Source: an uncultured Tateyamaria sp. (lineage in GTDB: Bacteria > Pseudomonadota > Alphaproteobacteria > Rhodobacterales > Rhodobacteraceae). From it: DNA of 64,000 nt. Positions 7,032-14,687 of this stretch are shown piece by piece. The notes below the pieces were generated by a model, which had not been told where the DNA came from, searched no databases, and was given only the letters and a program-made list of their open reading frames with translations. Made by a program: the position numbers and the translations under genes. Position 1 is the first letter of the stretch. Each line of letters starts with the position of its first letter. The stretch spans positions 1 through 64,000 of the forward strand of contig CAJQRC010000026.1 of the NCBI GenBank assembly GCA_905480645.1, written 5' to 3'.

Positions 7032-7250
7032 TTATCCAAAATCATAAGGTGCCACATCACCACTGAGAACTTCGCGCTGCGCTAATAAGATATCCTTAAT
7101 AAAGCTGTAGGGTAAATCAGGGTTCTCTTCTGATATTTTCCCAATTGTCGACCAGTATTCGATCTGCTTGGCTGTTGAGCGATGGTACACAACGCCATAG
7201 TGGCGCGCTTGTTTAATCAGCTCATCAGATAGTTTTACGGATTGGGGCAT
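7032..7250 (-). CDS. ParD-like antitoxin
   Basis: This 72-residue antitoxin begins MPQSVKLSDELIKQARHYG and continues HRSTAKQIEYWSTIGKISEE, NPDLPYSFIKDILLA, with an end in GDVAPYDFG. This matches the ParD-like family (a ribbon-helix-helix relative) almost end to end. The ATG at 7250 is chosen because AAAGGAG precedes it; the longer upstream frame crosses the promoter region. GGTGCA...GGTGCA and TTTTGCCAC/TTTTTGCGAC repeats directly upstream may be its operator. Confidence 0.8.
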   Translation of the reverse strand: MPQSVKLSDELIKQARHYGVVYHRSTAKQIEYWSTIGKISEENPDLPYSFIKDILLAQREVLSGDVAPYDFG

Positions 7251-7396
7251 GTGAATCTCCTTTGCACCATTATGTCGCAAAAAGTGGCAAAATGCACCAT
7301 GGGTATAATCTGCGCTCAGATGGAATCCTGGTAGTTTAACCAAACGATTTGATAATCCACCCTTTTGGGGTGGCGTGAATGTACACAGCTCACCCA

Positions 7397-7427
7397 TTTG
7401 ACAAATATTGTCAAAATAATTGACAAT
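7397..7427. promoter_or_regulatory. Three-half-site operator before parDE
   Basis: TTGACAAATATTGTCAA (7397-7413) is an inverted repeat of TTGACAA with a three-base centre, followed by a third half-site TTGACAA about eight bases on. This phased array is typical of ribbon-helix-helix repressor sites and lies just upstream of the parD-like gene at 7468, between it and the divergent ParD-like/RelE-like pair. Confidence 0.5.
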
Positions 7428-7467
7428 CTTTGCCAATCAATTCATAGTTACAGTAGGAGGCATCCCT

Positions 7468-7710
7468 ATGGCGACAATGAATATCTCGCTCCCTGATCCA
7501 ATGAAAAATTGGATTGAGGAGCACCTAAAAGACGGAACGTTTAGCAATAGTAGTGATTATCTGCGACATCTCATCAGAAAGGATCAAGAGCGCACATTTG
7601 CTATCAAAATGCTACAACAGGAAATCGAAAAAGGCATACAAAGCGGTGAGCCGGAACCTTTTGATTTAGCAACGTTTAAAAATAGGATGAAAGAAAAATA
7701 TGTCCGATAA
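7468..7710 (+). CDS. parD: ParD-type ribbon-helix-helix antitoxin
   Basis: This 80-residue antitoxin starts MATMNISLPDPMKNWIEEH, the characteristic ribbon and first helix of ParD/CC2985-type antitoxins. It then shows the second helix (NSSDYLRHLIRKDQE) and an acidic C-terminal tail that binds the toxin. The ATG at 7468 is chosen over the upstream frame because GGAGG precedes it and the fold begins there. The end overlaps parE by 11 bases. Confidence 0.88.
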   Translation: MATMNISLPDPMKNWIEEHLKDGTFSNSSDYLRHLIRKDQERTFAIKMLQQEIEKGIQSGEPEPFDLATFKNRMKEKYVR

Positions 7711-8017
7711 AAAAATCTCGGAATATTTACTTACACCCCAGGCAGAAAAAGATTTAGAATACATTTGGTTTTATTCTTATGAGACATGGTCTGAACACCA
7801 AGCGGATCGGTACGTTGAAATTTTAGAGGATACCTTTGGCAACTTATCCTTCATGCCAGAGCAAGCGCGTGAACTATCAGAGTTTAACCCGCCTGTGCGC
7901 ATTTTCACATGTGCAAAACATATTATCGTTTACCGAATTGACGCACAGGCTATTGTCATATTGAGAGTGTTAGGAGCGAAGCAAGATTGGATAACAATCC
8001 TACACAAACTAGAATAG
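7700..8017 (+). CDS. parE: ParE-type toxin
   Basis: This 105-residue RelE/ParE-superfamily toxin shows LTPQAEKDLEYIWFYSYETW, SEHQADRYVEILEDTF, and the C-terminal strands HIIVYRIDAQAIVILRVLG. ParE toxins of this group poison DNA gyrase. The gene overlaps parD, so translation is coupled. It is intact. Confidence 0.88.
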   Translation: MSDKKISEYLLTPQAEKDLEYIWFYSYETWSEHQADRYVEILEDTFGNLSFMPEQARELSEFNPPVRIFTCAKHIIVYRIDAQAIVILRVLGAKQDWITILHKLE

Positions 8018-8098
8018 AGCTAAGGACCCATTAATCCACTTGAGGCTGAGATGGTTGCGTGGTTCATAGCCCTCAATTTGGGGGATATTTTGGGAGAT

Positions 8099-8226
8099 CT
8101 TTACTGGCTGAACGAAGATCCAATGGTACGGCTTTGGCCCCATTTTACAAAGAGCCAGAACGTACCGAGCGCTAATGATTGACATGTCTTAAGTGCCATT
8201 ACCTCAAATCTTAAATTACAGGTAAT
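8099..8226 (+). pseudogene. IS5-family transposase N-terminal relic
   Basis: The plus frame reads YWLNEDPMVRLWPHFTKSQN, then VPSAND-stop-HVLSAITSNLK. This fits the start of IS5/IS427-type transposases (W-L-T-D-x-x-M-x-R-L-x-P-F-F-P-K-S, D-D-R-R-V-L-S-G-I). The stop is a TGA where Arg (CGA) is expected, so the relic also carries a nonsense change. No terminal inverted repeats or C-terminal half were found. It records a past insertion in the TA island. Confidence 0.5.
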
Positions 8227-8243
8227 TGTAAGCCGGTCAGAGA

Positions 8244-8272
8244 TTGACGATGCGTACGTTTTAGCGTACATT
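8244..8272 (+). promoter_or_regulatory. yefM-yoeB copy 2 promoter and operator
   Basis: TTGACG (8244-8249), 17 bases and TACATT (8267-8272) form a good promoter. The spacer contains the dyad GCGTACG-TTTTA-GCGTAC, similar in placement to the GTAC-containing operators of YefM. Its overlap with the promoter suits autorepression. Confidence 0.55.
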
Positions 8273-8292
8273 TGGTCGCGAGGAGTATTGCC

Positions 8293-8535
8293 ATGACAAC
8301 AGTGAACGTAACTGAGGCACGCGCCAATCTTTATAAGCTTATCGATGATGCATCTGTGAGTCACGAACCAGTTGTCATCACTGGCAAGCGTGGAAATGCA
8401 GTGCTACTGGCGGAAAGCGATTGGAATGCAATTAATGAGACACTTTATCTGCTCTCTGTTCCAGGCATGCGAGAATCTATTTTAGAAGGAATGCGGGAAA
8501 ATATTGAAGACACATCAACTGAGTTAGAGTGGTGA
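8293..8535 (+). CDS. yefM: YefM/Phd-type antitoxin (copy 2)
   Basis: This 80-residue Phd/YefM antitoxin (MTTVNVTEARANLYKLIDD, then EPVVITGKRGNAVLLAESDW) is nearly colinear with the copy at 3577. The ATG at 8293 is chosen because GAGGAG precedes it and the paralogue starts at the same residue; an upstream in-frame start at 8272 lies inside the promoter. It overlaps the yoeB start by seven bases. Confidence 0.88.
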   Translation: MTTVNVTEARANLYKLIDDASVSHEPVVITGKRGNAVLLAESDWNAINETLYLLSVPGMRESILEGMRENIEDTSTELEW

Positions 8536-8795
8536 CTTGGACGCTTAACTACACAAAACAGGCCCAGAAAGATGCGAAAAAACTCGCATCTTCTGGCCTT
8601 AAAACCAAGGCTCAAACACTATTCGCAATACTCGAGGAAGATCCTTGGCAAAGCCCGCCCCCCTTAGAAAAGCTCGTGGGCGATTTGAGTGGGGCATACT
8701 CAAGGCGTATCAATATTCAACACCGCCTCGCCTATCAGGTTTTAGAAGCGGAGAAGGCCGTCAAAATATTGAGGCTTTGGACGTATTATGAGTAG
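8529..8795 (+). CDS. yoeB: YoeB/Txe-type toxin (copy 2), catalytic His replaced
   Basis: This full-length 88-residue YoeB/Txe toxin would cleave mRNA at the ribosomal A site. It shows LEKLVGDLSGAYSRR at about 46-60 (family Glu and Arg residues) and HRLAYQVLE at 65-73. The C-terminus reads LWTYYE, whereas the broken copy reads LWPHYE and YoeB/Txe proteins normally end in a His-Tyr pair. E. coli YoeB uses His83 as a catalytic residue, so Tyr here may lower or abolish activity. The frame is otherwise clean and translationally coupled to yefM. Confidence 0.85.
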   Translation: MVTWTLNYTKQAQKDAKKLASSGLKTKAQTLFAILEEDPWQSPPPLEKLVGDLSGAYSRRINIQHRLAYQVLEAEKAVKILRLWTYYE

Positions 8796-8970
8796 CCACG
8801 CGTACCCTAAAATTCTTGCGCCCTGTGTGTCAAAATGCTCCCTGGCACAATCACCGTGTTGAACAGGGAGTTTGTGCTAGCGCGGAACACACCGATATAC
8901 ACATTCTGATACACATTTTAAATATTGCGAAATTAAATACTTATTATCAATAATTTAGGTTGAGTGATTT
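8796..8970. other. Gene-free stretch at the island edge
   Basis: No gene is seen between the yoeB-2 stop and the tRNA-Cys remnant. The DNA becomes AT-rich toward the remnant. Confidence 0.4.
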
Positions 8971-8972
8971 CT

Positions 8973-9016
8973 TTGCAAATCAGTGTCCACCAATCCGATT
9001 CCGGTACCCGCCTCCA
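8973..9016 (+). other. Displaced 3' half of tRNA-Cys(GCA), att-site remnant
   Basis: The stretch TTGCAAATCAGTGTCCACC followed by GATTCCGGTACCCGCCTCCA corresponds to the anticodon loop (GCA), T arm, acceptor strand, U73 and CCA of an alphaproteobacterial tRNA-Cys. The 5' half is absent: the bases upstream cannot form the anticodon stem. The T stem is damaged (ACCAA against CCGGT), so it is not a functional tRNA. Such 3' copies are left by integrases that use the 3' end of a tRNA gene. Because the copy is on the plus strand, the intact gene and the island should lie to the left. Confidence 0.65.
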
Positions 9017-9525
9017 CAACATATTGTGTATTTCCCTAAAAAGCCTCACCTGAAACAAGATGTTGTTCGCAATTTCTTGTACACAATTTGTACACAAAAT
9101 TTCGATGTATATTTGGCGGTTCCAATGCTAATGTTTGAGGGCATTTGTTAGAGGATTTTATCAGATGAGTTGCGGTGTGAATTCCATACAAATTCACAAA
9201 AAACTTAGATACGATCATTCGTGTCGCAGCGAGTGAAAGCGGCGAGGTTGAGCTTGCACAGTGGATCAAGGAAAACCTTACAACGCTCCAACATTAAGCG
9301 TTTGACGTGAACGCAAGTCTCAAAAGCCTTTTTATGCTTGTTAAGGCGTTTCTATGTTCCATTTTGGCGCAAATTATTACGCGCACTAATTATATTTATC
9401 CCACTTGACCCTTTTCGCACCAAGACGCCTGCAAATGTATATCCAACATTTAAGAACAACTTGCGCTTTAACCTAAGTGCATTAATCTCTATGACTATTA
9501 CCAGTATTCAGAAAGGCACTTCCCA
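9017..9525. other. About 500 bases without a convincing gene
   Basis: Between the tRNA-Cys remnant and the cupin gene no full gene is supported. A short open frame at about 9178-9294 encodes IPYKFTKNLDTIIRVAASE and then ELAQWIKENLTTLQH-stop, which looks coding-like but begins just after a stop. It may be the end of a lost gene; I do not recognise it. Confidence 0.35.
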
Positions 9526-9981
9526 ATGACAATGCTTCCCGGAGTTACTAAGGCAAACCAAGGGATGGACCACATCAGTTGGAATATTTTAGGGCAAACA
9601 TACGTGCCAAAACAACTTTCCGAAAGATCTTTCTCATGGCATGCAACTTTACCAATTGGTACTTTTGTGCCTCCTCATATCCACCCAAAACAAGATGAAT
9701 TTCTTTATATTCTAGAAGGTCGCTTCAACTTAATTCTTGACGGGGATGAGACACACGCCGAGCCTGGTGATTTGGTACGGTTGCCTATGGGCATTCCTCA
9801 TGGCATTTTCAATAAAACAGATACTACAATTAAATGTCTCTTTTGGGTCTCACCCAGTCGTAATTTGTTTGATTTATTTTGGGCTCTTCACAATTTGGGT
9901 CCGGAGGCCAATCCAGCCGAAGTAGTAGCTACGTCTGCCAAATTCGAAGTTGATTTTCTTCCCCCACCAGAAAGCAACTAA
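9526..9981 (+). CDS. Cupin-domain protein next to a flavin monooxygenase
   Basis: This 151-residue single-domain cupin has motif 1 at about residues 51-70 (PPHIHPKQDEFLYILEGRF; metal ligands H, H, E) and motif 2 at about 84-98 (EPGDLVRLPMGIPHG, ligand H). The fold is that of small metal-binding cupins, which include dioxygenases, isomerases and sensors. Its stop is directly followed by the ATG of the flavin monooxygenase, so the two are one operon. By context it may act on the monooxygenase substrate or product, but the reaction is not readable from sequence. Confidence 0.75.
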   Translation: MTMLPGVTKANQGMDHISWNILGQTYVPKQLSERSFSWHATLPIGTFVPPHIHPKQDEFLYILEGRFNLILDGDETHAEPGDLVRLPMGIPHGIFNKTDTTIKCLFWVSPSRNLFDLFWALHNLGPEANPAEVVATSAKFEVDFLPPPESN

Positions 9982-11229
9982 ATGAAAGTTCTAATCGCAG
10001 GGGCAGGCATTGGTGGCTTGACTACCGCACTTATGCTGCACGCCAGGGGTATTCCAGCCCAAATATATGAGACTGCCGATGAAGTCCGCGAGGCAGGTGT
10101 TGGGATTAATGTCTTACCGCATGCAATCCGCGAGCTTGAGACGTTAAGTCTACTAAGTGACTTAGATATTATTGGCCTTAGAACCAAGCAACTAACCTAT
10201 TACACTCGCTCTGGACAAGAAGTATGGTCAGAATTGCGAGGCACACATGCCGGCCACGAAGTACCTCAGTTTTCCATTCACCGTGGGCGATTACAAAACC
10301 TACTCTACAGAACAGTGCTTGATCGTCTCGGGCCTGCGGCAGTGCAAACAGGCAGGCGCCTCAACGGTTTTGTTCAAGAGGAAATGGGAGTAACAGCGCA
10401 TTTTGCCAATAGTATTGATGGTTCATCAGGTGTAACAGTTCGAGGTGATGTGTTGATCTGTTGCGATGGTATTCATTCAGCTGGTCGAAAAGTCTTTTAC
10501 CCCAATGAAAAATCACCCTCTTGGAATGGCGTAATGATGTGGCGGGGAGCTGTTGAGTGGCCTGTATGGCAGGACGGTGAGAGTATGGCTATTGGTGGCG
10601 GTCTTGGTGGTAAATTCGTTCTCTATCCGATTACGCAAGTCAAAGACGGTCGACAGCTTATGAACTGGGTAGTTAACGTGCGCGTCAAAGATCCAGCTAT
10701 TTCACCACCGCCCGCAAACAATTGGTCTCGCAAAGTTTCACTTGCCTTGGTTTTACCGCATGCACTGCGATTCAACATCCCTGATTTTGACATCGAAGGT
10801 TTGGTCCGCGCAACGCCAACGATCTTTGAGTATCCGATGGCGGACCGCGATCCTCTGCCCCGCTGGACGTTTGGACGGATAAGTCTTCTGGGCGATGCCG
10901 CTCATCCAATGTATCCCGTTGGATCAAATGGGGCAAGTCAAGCTATTCTGGACGCGAGGTGTCTTGCCGACAATTTAGCGCAAGGCGAACACCCCCGCGC
11001 CGCTCTTTGGGCCTATGAAAAAAACCGTCTTCCTATGACAGCTAAAGTGGTGATGGATAATCGAGATGGCGGACCCGAAGGTGTCATTGACGAAGTTGAA
11101 AAACTAGCTCCTGCTGGGTTTTCAAATATAAACGAGGTTATGACTTATAAAGACCGTGAGGCGCTCGTTAAAGGCTATGCTGCAACCGCTGGGTTTAAAG
11201 ATGTTAAGATAGACAGAATATCTACATAA
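9982..11229 (+). CDS. FAD-dependent aromatic-ring monooxygenase
   Basis: This 415-residue class A flavoprotein hydroxylase is related to salicylate/3-hydroxybenzoate hydroxylases and PhzS. The N-terminal GxGxxG FAD motif (VLIAGAGIGGLTTALML), the CDG motif (DVLICCDGIHSAGRK, about 160) and the FAD-ribityl GD motif (GRISLLGDAAHPMYPVGSNG, about 305-324) are all present. These enzymes hydroxylate aromatic acids with NAD(P)H and oxygen. The upstream cupin and the converging HAAT-type importer suggest uptake and attack of a small aromatic or heteroaromatic acid. The exact substrate is unknown. Confidence 0.85.
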   Translation: MKVLIAGAGIGGLTTALMLHARGIPAQIYETADEVREAGVGINVLPHAIRELETLSLLSDLDIIGLRTKQLTYYTRSGQEVWSELRGTHAGHEVPQFSIHRGRLQNLLYRTVLDRLGPAAVQTGRRLNGFVQEEMGVTAHFANSIDGSSGVTVRGDVLICCDGIHSAGRKVFYPNEKSPSWNGVMMWRGAVEWPVWQDGESMAIGGGLGGKFVLYPITQVKDGRQLMNWVVNVRVKDPAISPPPANNWSRKVSLALVLPHALRFNIPDFDIEGLVRATPTIFEYPMADRDPLPRWTFGRISLLGDAAHPMYPVGSNGASQAILDARCLADNLAQGEHPRAALWAYEKNRLPMTAKVVMDNRDGGPEGVIDEVEKLAPAGFSNINEVMTYKDREALVKGYAATAGFKDVKIDRIST

Positions 11230-11267
11230 CGGCTATCTAATTAAAACGTCTCAATGTTGCATGCCGT

Positions 11268-11963
11268 CTAAAGATGCAAAAACCGATCTACGATGTTTGG
11301 ATCAGTGTGCAGGTCGAAGTCTGATCCAGCCCAAACTACCCTGCCCTTCTCCAAAATTGTATGATGGTCAACTAACTTCGATAGAGCACCAATGTTTTTA
11401 TCAATAACAAGAATGGCCTCTCCTTCACCTTTAAGTTCTGCAAGTTTTGCCCAAATTTCCGCACTTATCAAAGGTGCGAGCCCCTCTGTCGCCTCATCCA
11501 GAATAATCAGACTTGGGTTTGTCATCAAAGCCCGACCAATTGCCAGCATTTGCTGCTCTCCTCCCGACAATTGCGACCCAAGATAACTGCTACGCTCTAA
11601 CAGCCGAGGAAAAAAATCATAGACAAGCTTAAGTGTCCATTTTCCTCGCGATATGGCGATAGCACGTAAATTCTCTTCAACCGTCAAGGTTGGGAAAATC
11701 TGACGACCTTCTGGCACCAAACCAATCCCAGCCTGAGCGATCCGGTAGGGCGCCGCTGAGGTAATATCCGTGCCCTTAAATGTAATTCTACCCTCAAATG
11801 GCTTTATTAAGCCCATGATAGTTTTTACCGTAGTGGTCTTACCCATTCCGTTACGGCCCATTAGGCTTACTGCTTCTCCCGCCTTGACTGACAAACAAAT
11901 GTCAAACAGTACCTTTGCTGATCCATACCCTGCCTGCAGTTTTTCAACATGAAGTAAACTCAA
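11268..11963 (-). CDS. HAAT ABC importer ATP-binding protein (LivF type)
   Basis: This 231-residue LivF-type ATPase has Walker A GRNGMGKTTT (about 36-45), signature LSGGEQQML, Walker B LIILDEATEGLAP and the LivF-typical GLVPEGRQIFPTLTVEENL. It would dimerise with the LivG-type partner to drive import. The start is a TTG at 11963 overlapping the end of the upstream gene, so it is last in a tightly packed five-gene operon. The cargo is not set by the ATPase. Convergence with the monooxygenase gene hints at an aromatic or amide substrate. Confidence 0.88.
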   Translation of the reverse strand: MSLLHVEKLQAGYGSAKVLFDICLSVKAGEAVSLMGRNGMGKTTTVKTIMGLIKPFEGRITFKGTDITSAAPYRIAQAGIGLVPEGRQIFPTLTVEENLRAIAISRGKWTLKLVYDFFPRLLERSSYLGSQLSGGEQQMLAIGRALMTNPSLIILDEATEGLAPLISAEIWAKLAELKGEGEAILVIDKNIGALSKLVDHHTILEKGRVVWAGSDFDLHTDPNIVDRFLHL

Positions 11964-12709
11964 ACCGCTTCCTGACCAAGATAAGCAGCGCGCACCTTAG
12001 AGTTTTTACGCAATTCTTGCGGTGTTCCCGTGGCAATAATTTTGCCATATACAATGACAGACACACGGTCAGCCAATTTGAAAACTGCCTCCATGTCATG
12101 TTCAACCAGCAGCATTGGAATGGTGGATTTCAGCTGTGTCAAAGTCTCAGTCAACGCCTTACTTTCGCCTTTACCTATCCCTGCCATAGGTTCGTCTAGC
12201 AATAATATCTTGGGGGCAGCCACAGTGGCCATAGCAAGTTCCAACTGCCGTTGTTCGCCGTGTGATAATTCTCCAGCCATACTATCTGCGCAAGCCAGGA
12301 GGTTAAACTTTTTCAAAGCCAACATGGCCTTTTCGTTTAGGTTATTTTCGTGCGCGGCAGGACGTAAAAAACGAAAACTTGATCCAGATTTTGCTTGCGC
12401 ACTTAAGGCAGTATTTTCCAATACAGAAAAATGGGGGATCAGTGTAGTAATCTGAAAAGTCCGCCCCAAACCAGCAGCAGATCGCTGTGGAAGAGATAGG
12501 TTTGTAATATCGCGACCGGCAAACAAAATCCGCCCACTATCAGATTTTAAGCCGCCCGCAATTTGGCGGATCAAGCTCGTTTTTCCTGCGCCGTTGGGCC
12601 CAATCAATGCGTGACACTCGCCAGGGCAAACCTCCAGGGAAACATCATCGGTAACGCGCAGTGCACCATAACTTTTGTGTAAATTTTCAAGACACAGTAC
12701 CGGTGTCAT
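11960..12709 (-). CDS. HAAT ABC importer ATP-binding protein (LivG type)
   Basis: This 249-residue LivG-type ATPase has Walker A GPNGAGKTSL, signature LSHGEQRQLELAMA, Walker B ILLLDEPMAGIGKGE and the switch His in LLVEHDMEAVF. It overlaps the LivM-type gene by four bases at its start and the LivF-type gene by four at its end. Confidence 0.88.
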   Translation of the reverse strand: MTPVLCLENLHKSYGALRVTDDVSLEVCPGECHALIGPNGAGKTSLIRQIAGGLKSDSGRILFAGRDITNLSLPQRSAAGLGRTFQITTLIPHFSVLENTALSAQAKSGSSFRFLRPAAHENNLNEKAMLALKKFNLLACADSMAGELSHGEQRQLELAMATVAAPKILLLDEPMAGIGKGESKALTETLTQLKSTIPMLLVEHDMEAVFKLADRVSVIVYGKIIATGTPQELRKNSKVRAAYLGQEAV

Positions 12710-13680
12710 TCTCGTATCCCCAGTCGCCGTAGCAGTTCAACTAGTCCTCCATTGGCAAATAGCACAATTACAACAAGAAGAGGTCCAAAAATAAGCCGCC
12801 ATTCATGCAAAACAAGCGAAAGGCCTTCTTCAACCAAAATAAAAAACAAGGCGCCCAAAAGAGGCCCATTGCGGGTTGCCATACCTCCTAGCACTACCAT
12901 GATAATTAAATCACCTGAACGTTGCCAAGTTGCGATAGCGGGGCTAACAAACTCAGCCTGGCAAGCGAATAAAAAACCAGCAATTCCAGCAATCATACCA
13001 GAGATAACATAAGCAAGAAGTTGATATTGGAAGGTTTTGAAACCCATTGTTTCGACGCGTAATTTATTTTGCTTCGCAGCCCGTAGTACCCGTCCAAAAC
13101 GCGACCCTGATAAAAGCGATACAAAGCCCCAGCACAATGTAAGGATTATTAAAACTGCATAAAAAAGACCACCATCATATTCAAAAAAAGTAGTGCCAAA
13201 AAAAGTTGCAGTGTCCCAAAGGGTCAGCCCATCATCACCCCCATAGTTCGCGAGTGAAGACAGAGAGAAAAATAACATCTGTCCAAAGGCAAGGGTAATC
13301 ATAATAAAATAAACACCAGACGTCCGCAGACTTATCGCACCGGTAATTAGTGCAAAAAGGCCTGATACGGCTAATACCATTGGTAATATAATTAGTGCGT
13401 CCGTTACCCCCTCAGTAATCAAAATTCCAGTCACATAGGATCCCAAGCCTAAAAATGCAGCATGGCCAAAGCTAACCAATCCACCGTACCCAATCAGCAG
13501 ATTTAGAGATAGGCTTGCAATGGCAAAAATCATCGCTTTCACTACCAATGACACCACATAGCTACCACCAAAAATCTGAGACCAATAGGGCGTCAGAGCC
13601 AGTAAAAATAAAATTCCTAAACCAAAAATGAGAGAACGATTTTGACATATTGAGCGAAATTGTGAAACCGCGACCTCCAT
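12706..13680 (-). CDS. HAAT ABC importer permease (LivM type)
   Basis: This 324-residue permease has about nine hydrophobic segments and the LivM hallmark SLNLLIGYGGLVSFGHAAFLG near residues 57-77, plus the cytoplasmic coupling region FGRVLRAAKQNKLRVETMGF. It pairs with the LivH-type permease; their genes share one base. Confidence 0.88.
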   Translation of the reverse strand: MEVAVSQFRSICQNRSLIFGLGILFLLALTPYWSQIFGGSYVVSLVVKAMIFAIASLSLNLLIGYGGLVSFGHAAFLGLGSYVTGILITEGVTDALIILPMVLAVSGLFALITGAISLRTSGVYFIMITLAFGQMLFFSLSSLANYGGDDGLTLWDTATFFGTTFFEYDGGLFYAVLIILTLCWGFVSLLSGSRFGRVLRAAKQNKLRVETMGFKTFQYQLLAYVISGMIAGIAGFLFACQAEFVSPAIATWQRSGDLIIMVVLGGMATRNGPLLGALFFILVEEGLSLVLHEWRLIFGPLLVVIVLFANGGLVELLRRLGIRE

Positions 13681-14606
13681 TACCCTGCCCTATGCACTGG
13701 AAACAGCCCTTCAGGTTTAAAAAACAGGACGACCGCCATCAAAATATATATGAGCATTGAAGATAAAGCGGGCCCAATTTGATTAGCCGTAGATGGATCG
13801 AAAAAAAGTCTTAAAATGTCTGTTGTAACCGCTCGCCCTAGGGTATCCAACAAACCTATTAGTACTGCGGCAATAAATGCACCGCGGATAGACCCAATTC
13901 CCCCAATAATTATAACCACAAAGACAGTAATCAAAAGGTCATCACCCATGTTTGGTTCCAGCGAGAACATCGGCGCCGCAATTGCACCAGCAAATCCAGC
14001 TAGCATCGTGCCAAATCCAAACACGATCATGAACAACCTTTTAATATCTACGCCTAGGGCACTGACCATCTCAGGATTAGTTGCACCAGCGCGGACCAAC
14101 ATTCCAACGCGCGTTTTAAACACGGCAAAATACAAACCCACAGCCACCGTAATTCCTACTGCAATTACCACCAAACGATAAATCGGGTACCGCAAACCCT
14201 CAATAATCTCAAATGACCATGAAAAAATTTCAGGTGGGGGTAAAATAAGCGAAGACGGTCCCCAAATTACCTTCACTAATTCATTTACGAACAGGATAAT
14301 ACCAAAGGTCGCAAGCACCTGATCGAGATGATTCCGCTGATAAAGATGTCGAAAAATAAACATTTCACAGGCCAAGCCAATAATCAGGGCAACAATCATT
14401 CCAAGTAATAGCGCAATAAAGAAATTGGTGGTCCATTGAAAAAACATGAACGTCAGATAAGCGCCAATCATATATTGCACACCATGTGCAAGATTGATGA
14501 AACCCATGACCCCAAAAACAAGCGTAAGGCCTGCTGCAATTAAAAAAAGCAAAATGCCAAATTGCAGGCCGTTAAGGCTCTGAACAAGAAACAAGCTCAT
14601 CGACAT
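13680..14606 (-). CDS. HAAT ABC importer permease (LivH type)
   Basis: This 308-residue permease has about eight hydrophobic segments and the LivH hallmark GLTLVFGVMGFINLAHG near residues 26-42. It lies about 80 bases downstream of the binding-protein gene. That gap is larger than elsewhere in the operon and may allow a higher binding-protein level. Confidence 0.88.
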   Translation of the reverse strand: MSMSLFLVQSLNGLQFGILLFLIAAGLTLVFGVMGFINLAHGVQYMIGAYLTFMFFQWTTNFFIALLLGMIVALIIGLACEMFIFRHLYQRNHLDQVLATFGIILFVNELVKVIWGPSSLILPPPEIFSWSFEIIEGLRYPIYRLVVIAVGITVAVGLYFAVFKTRVGMLVRAGATNPEMVSALGVDIKRLFMIVFGFGTMLAGFAGAIAAPMFSLEPNMGDDLLITVFVVIIIGGIGSIRGAFIAAVLIGLLDTLGRAVTTDILRLFFDPSTANQIGPALSSMLIYILMAVVLFFKPEGLFPVHRAG

Positions 14607-14687
14607 TGGGCGTTTAATTCATTGTATGACACACAAAGAAGATGCGTTTATCATATTGATGACGCATCTTCGATGTCTGTTTCTGAT

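Noticed and set aside
1-9000. Chromosomal integron cassette array as the source of the TA modules
   Set aside because: TA-rich arrays often are integron cassettes, but I found no regular attC-like inverted repeats with RYYYAAC/GTTRRRY cores after each module. Two modules are on the opposite strand and spacing is irregular.
8966-9016. A functional tRNA-Cys gene
   Set aside because: The 5' half, D arm and a pairing anticodon stem are missing, and the T stem is mismatched. Only the 3' half is tRNA-like.
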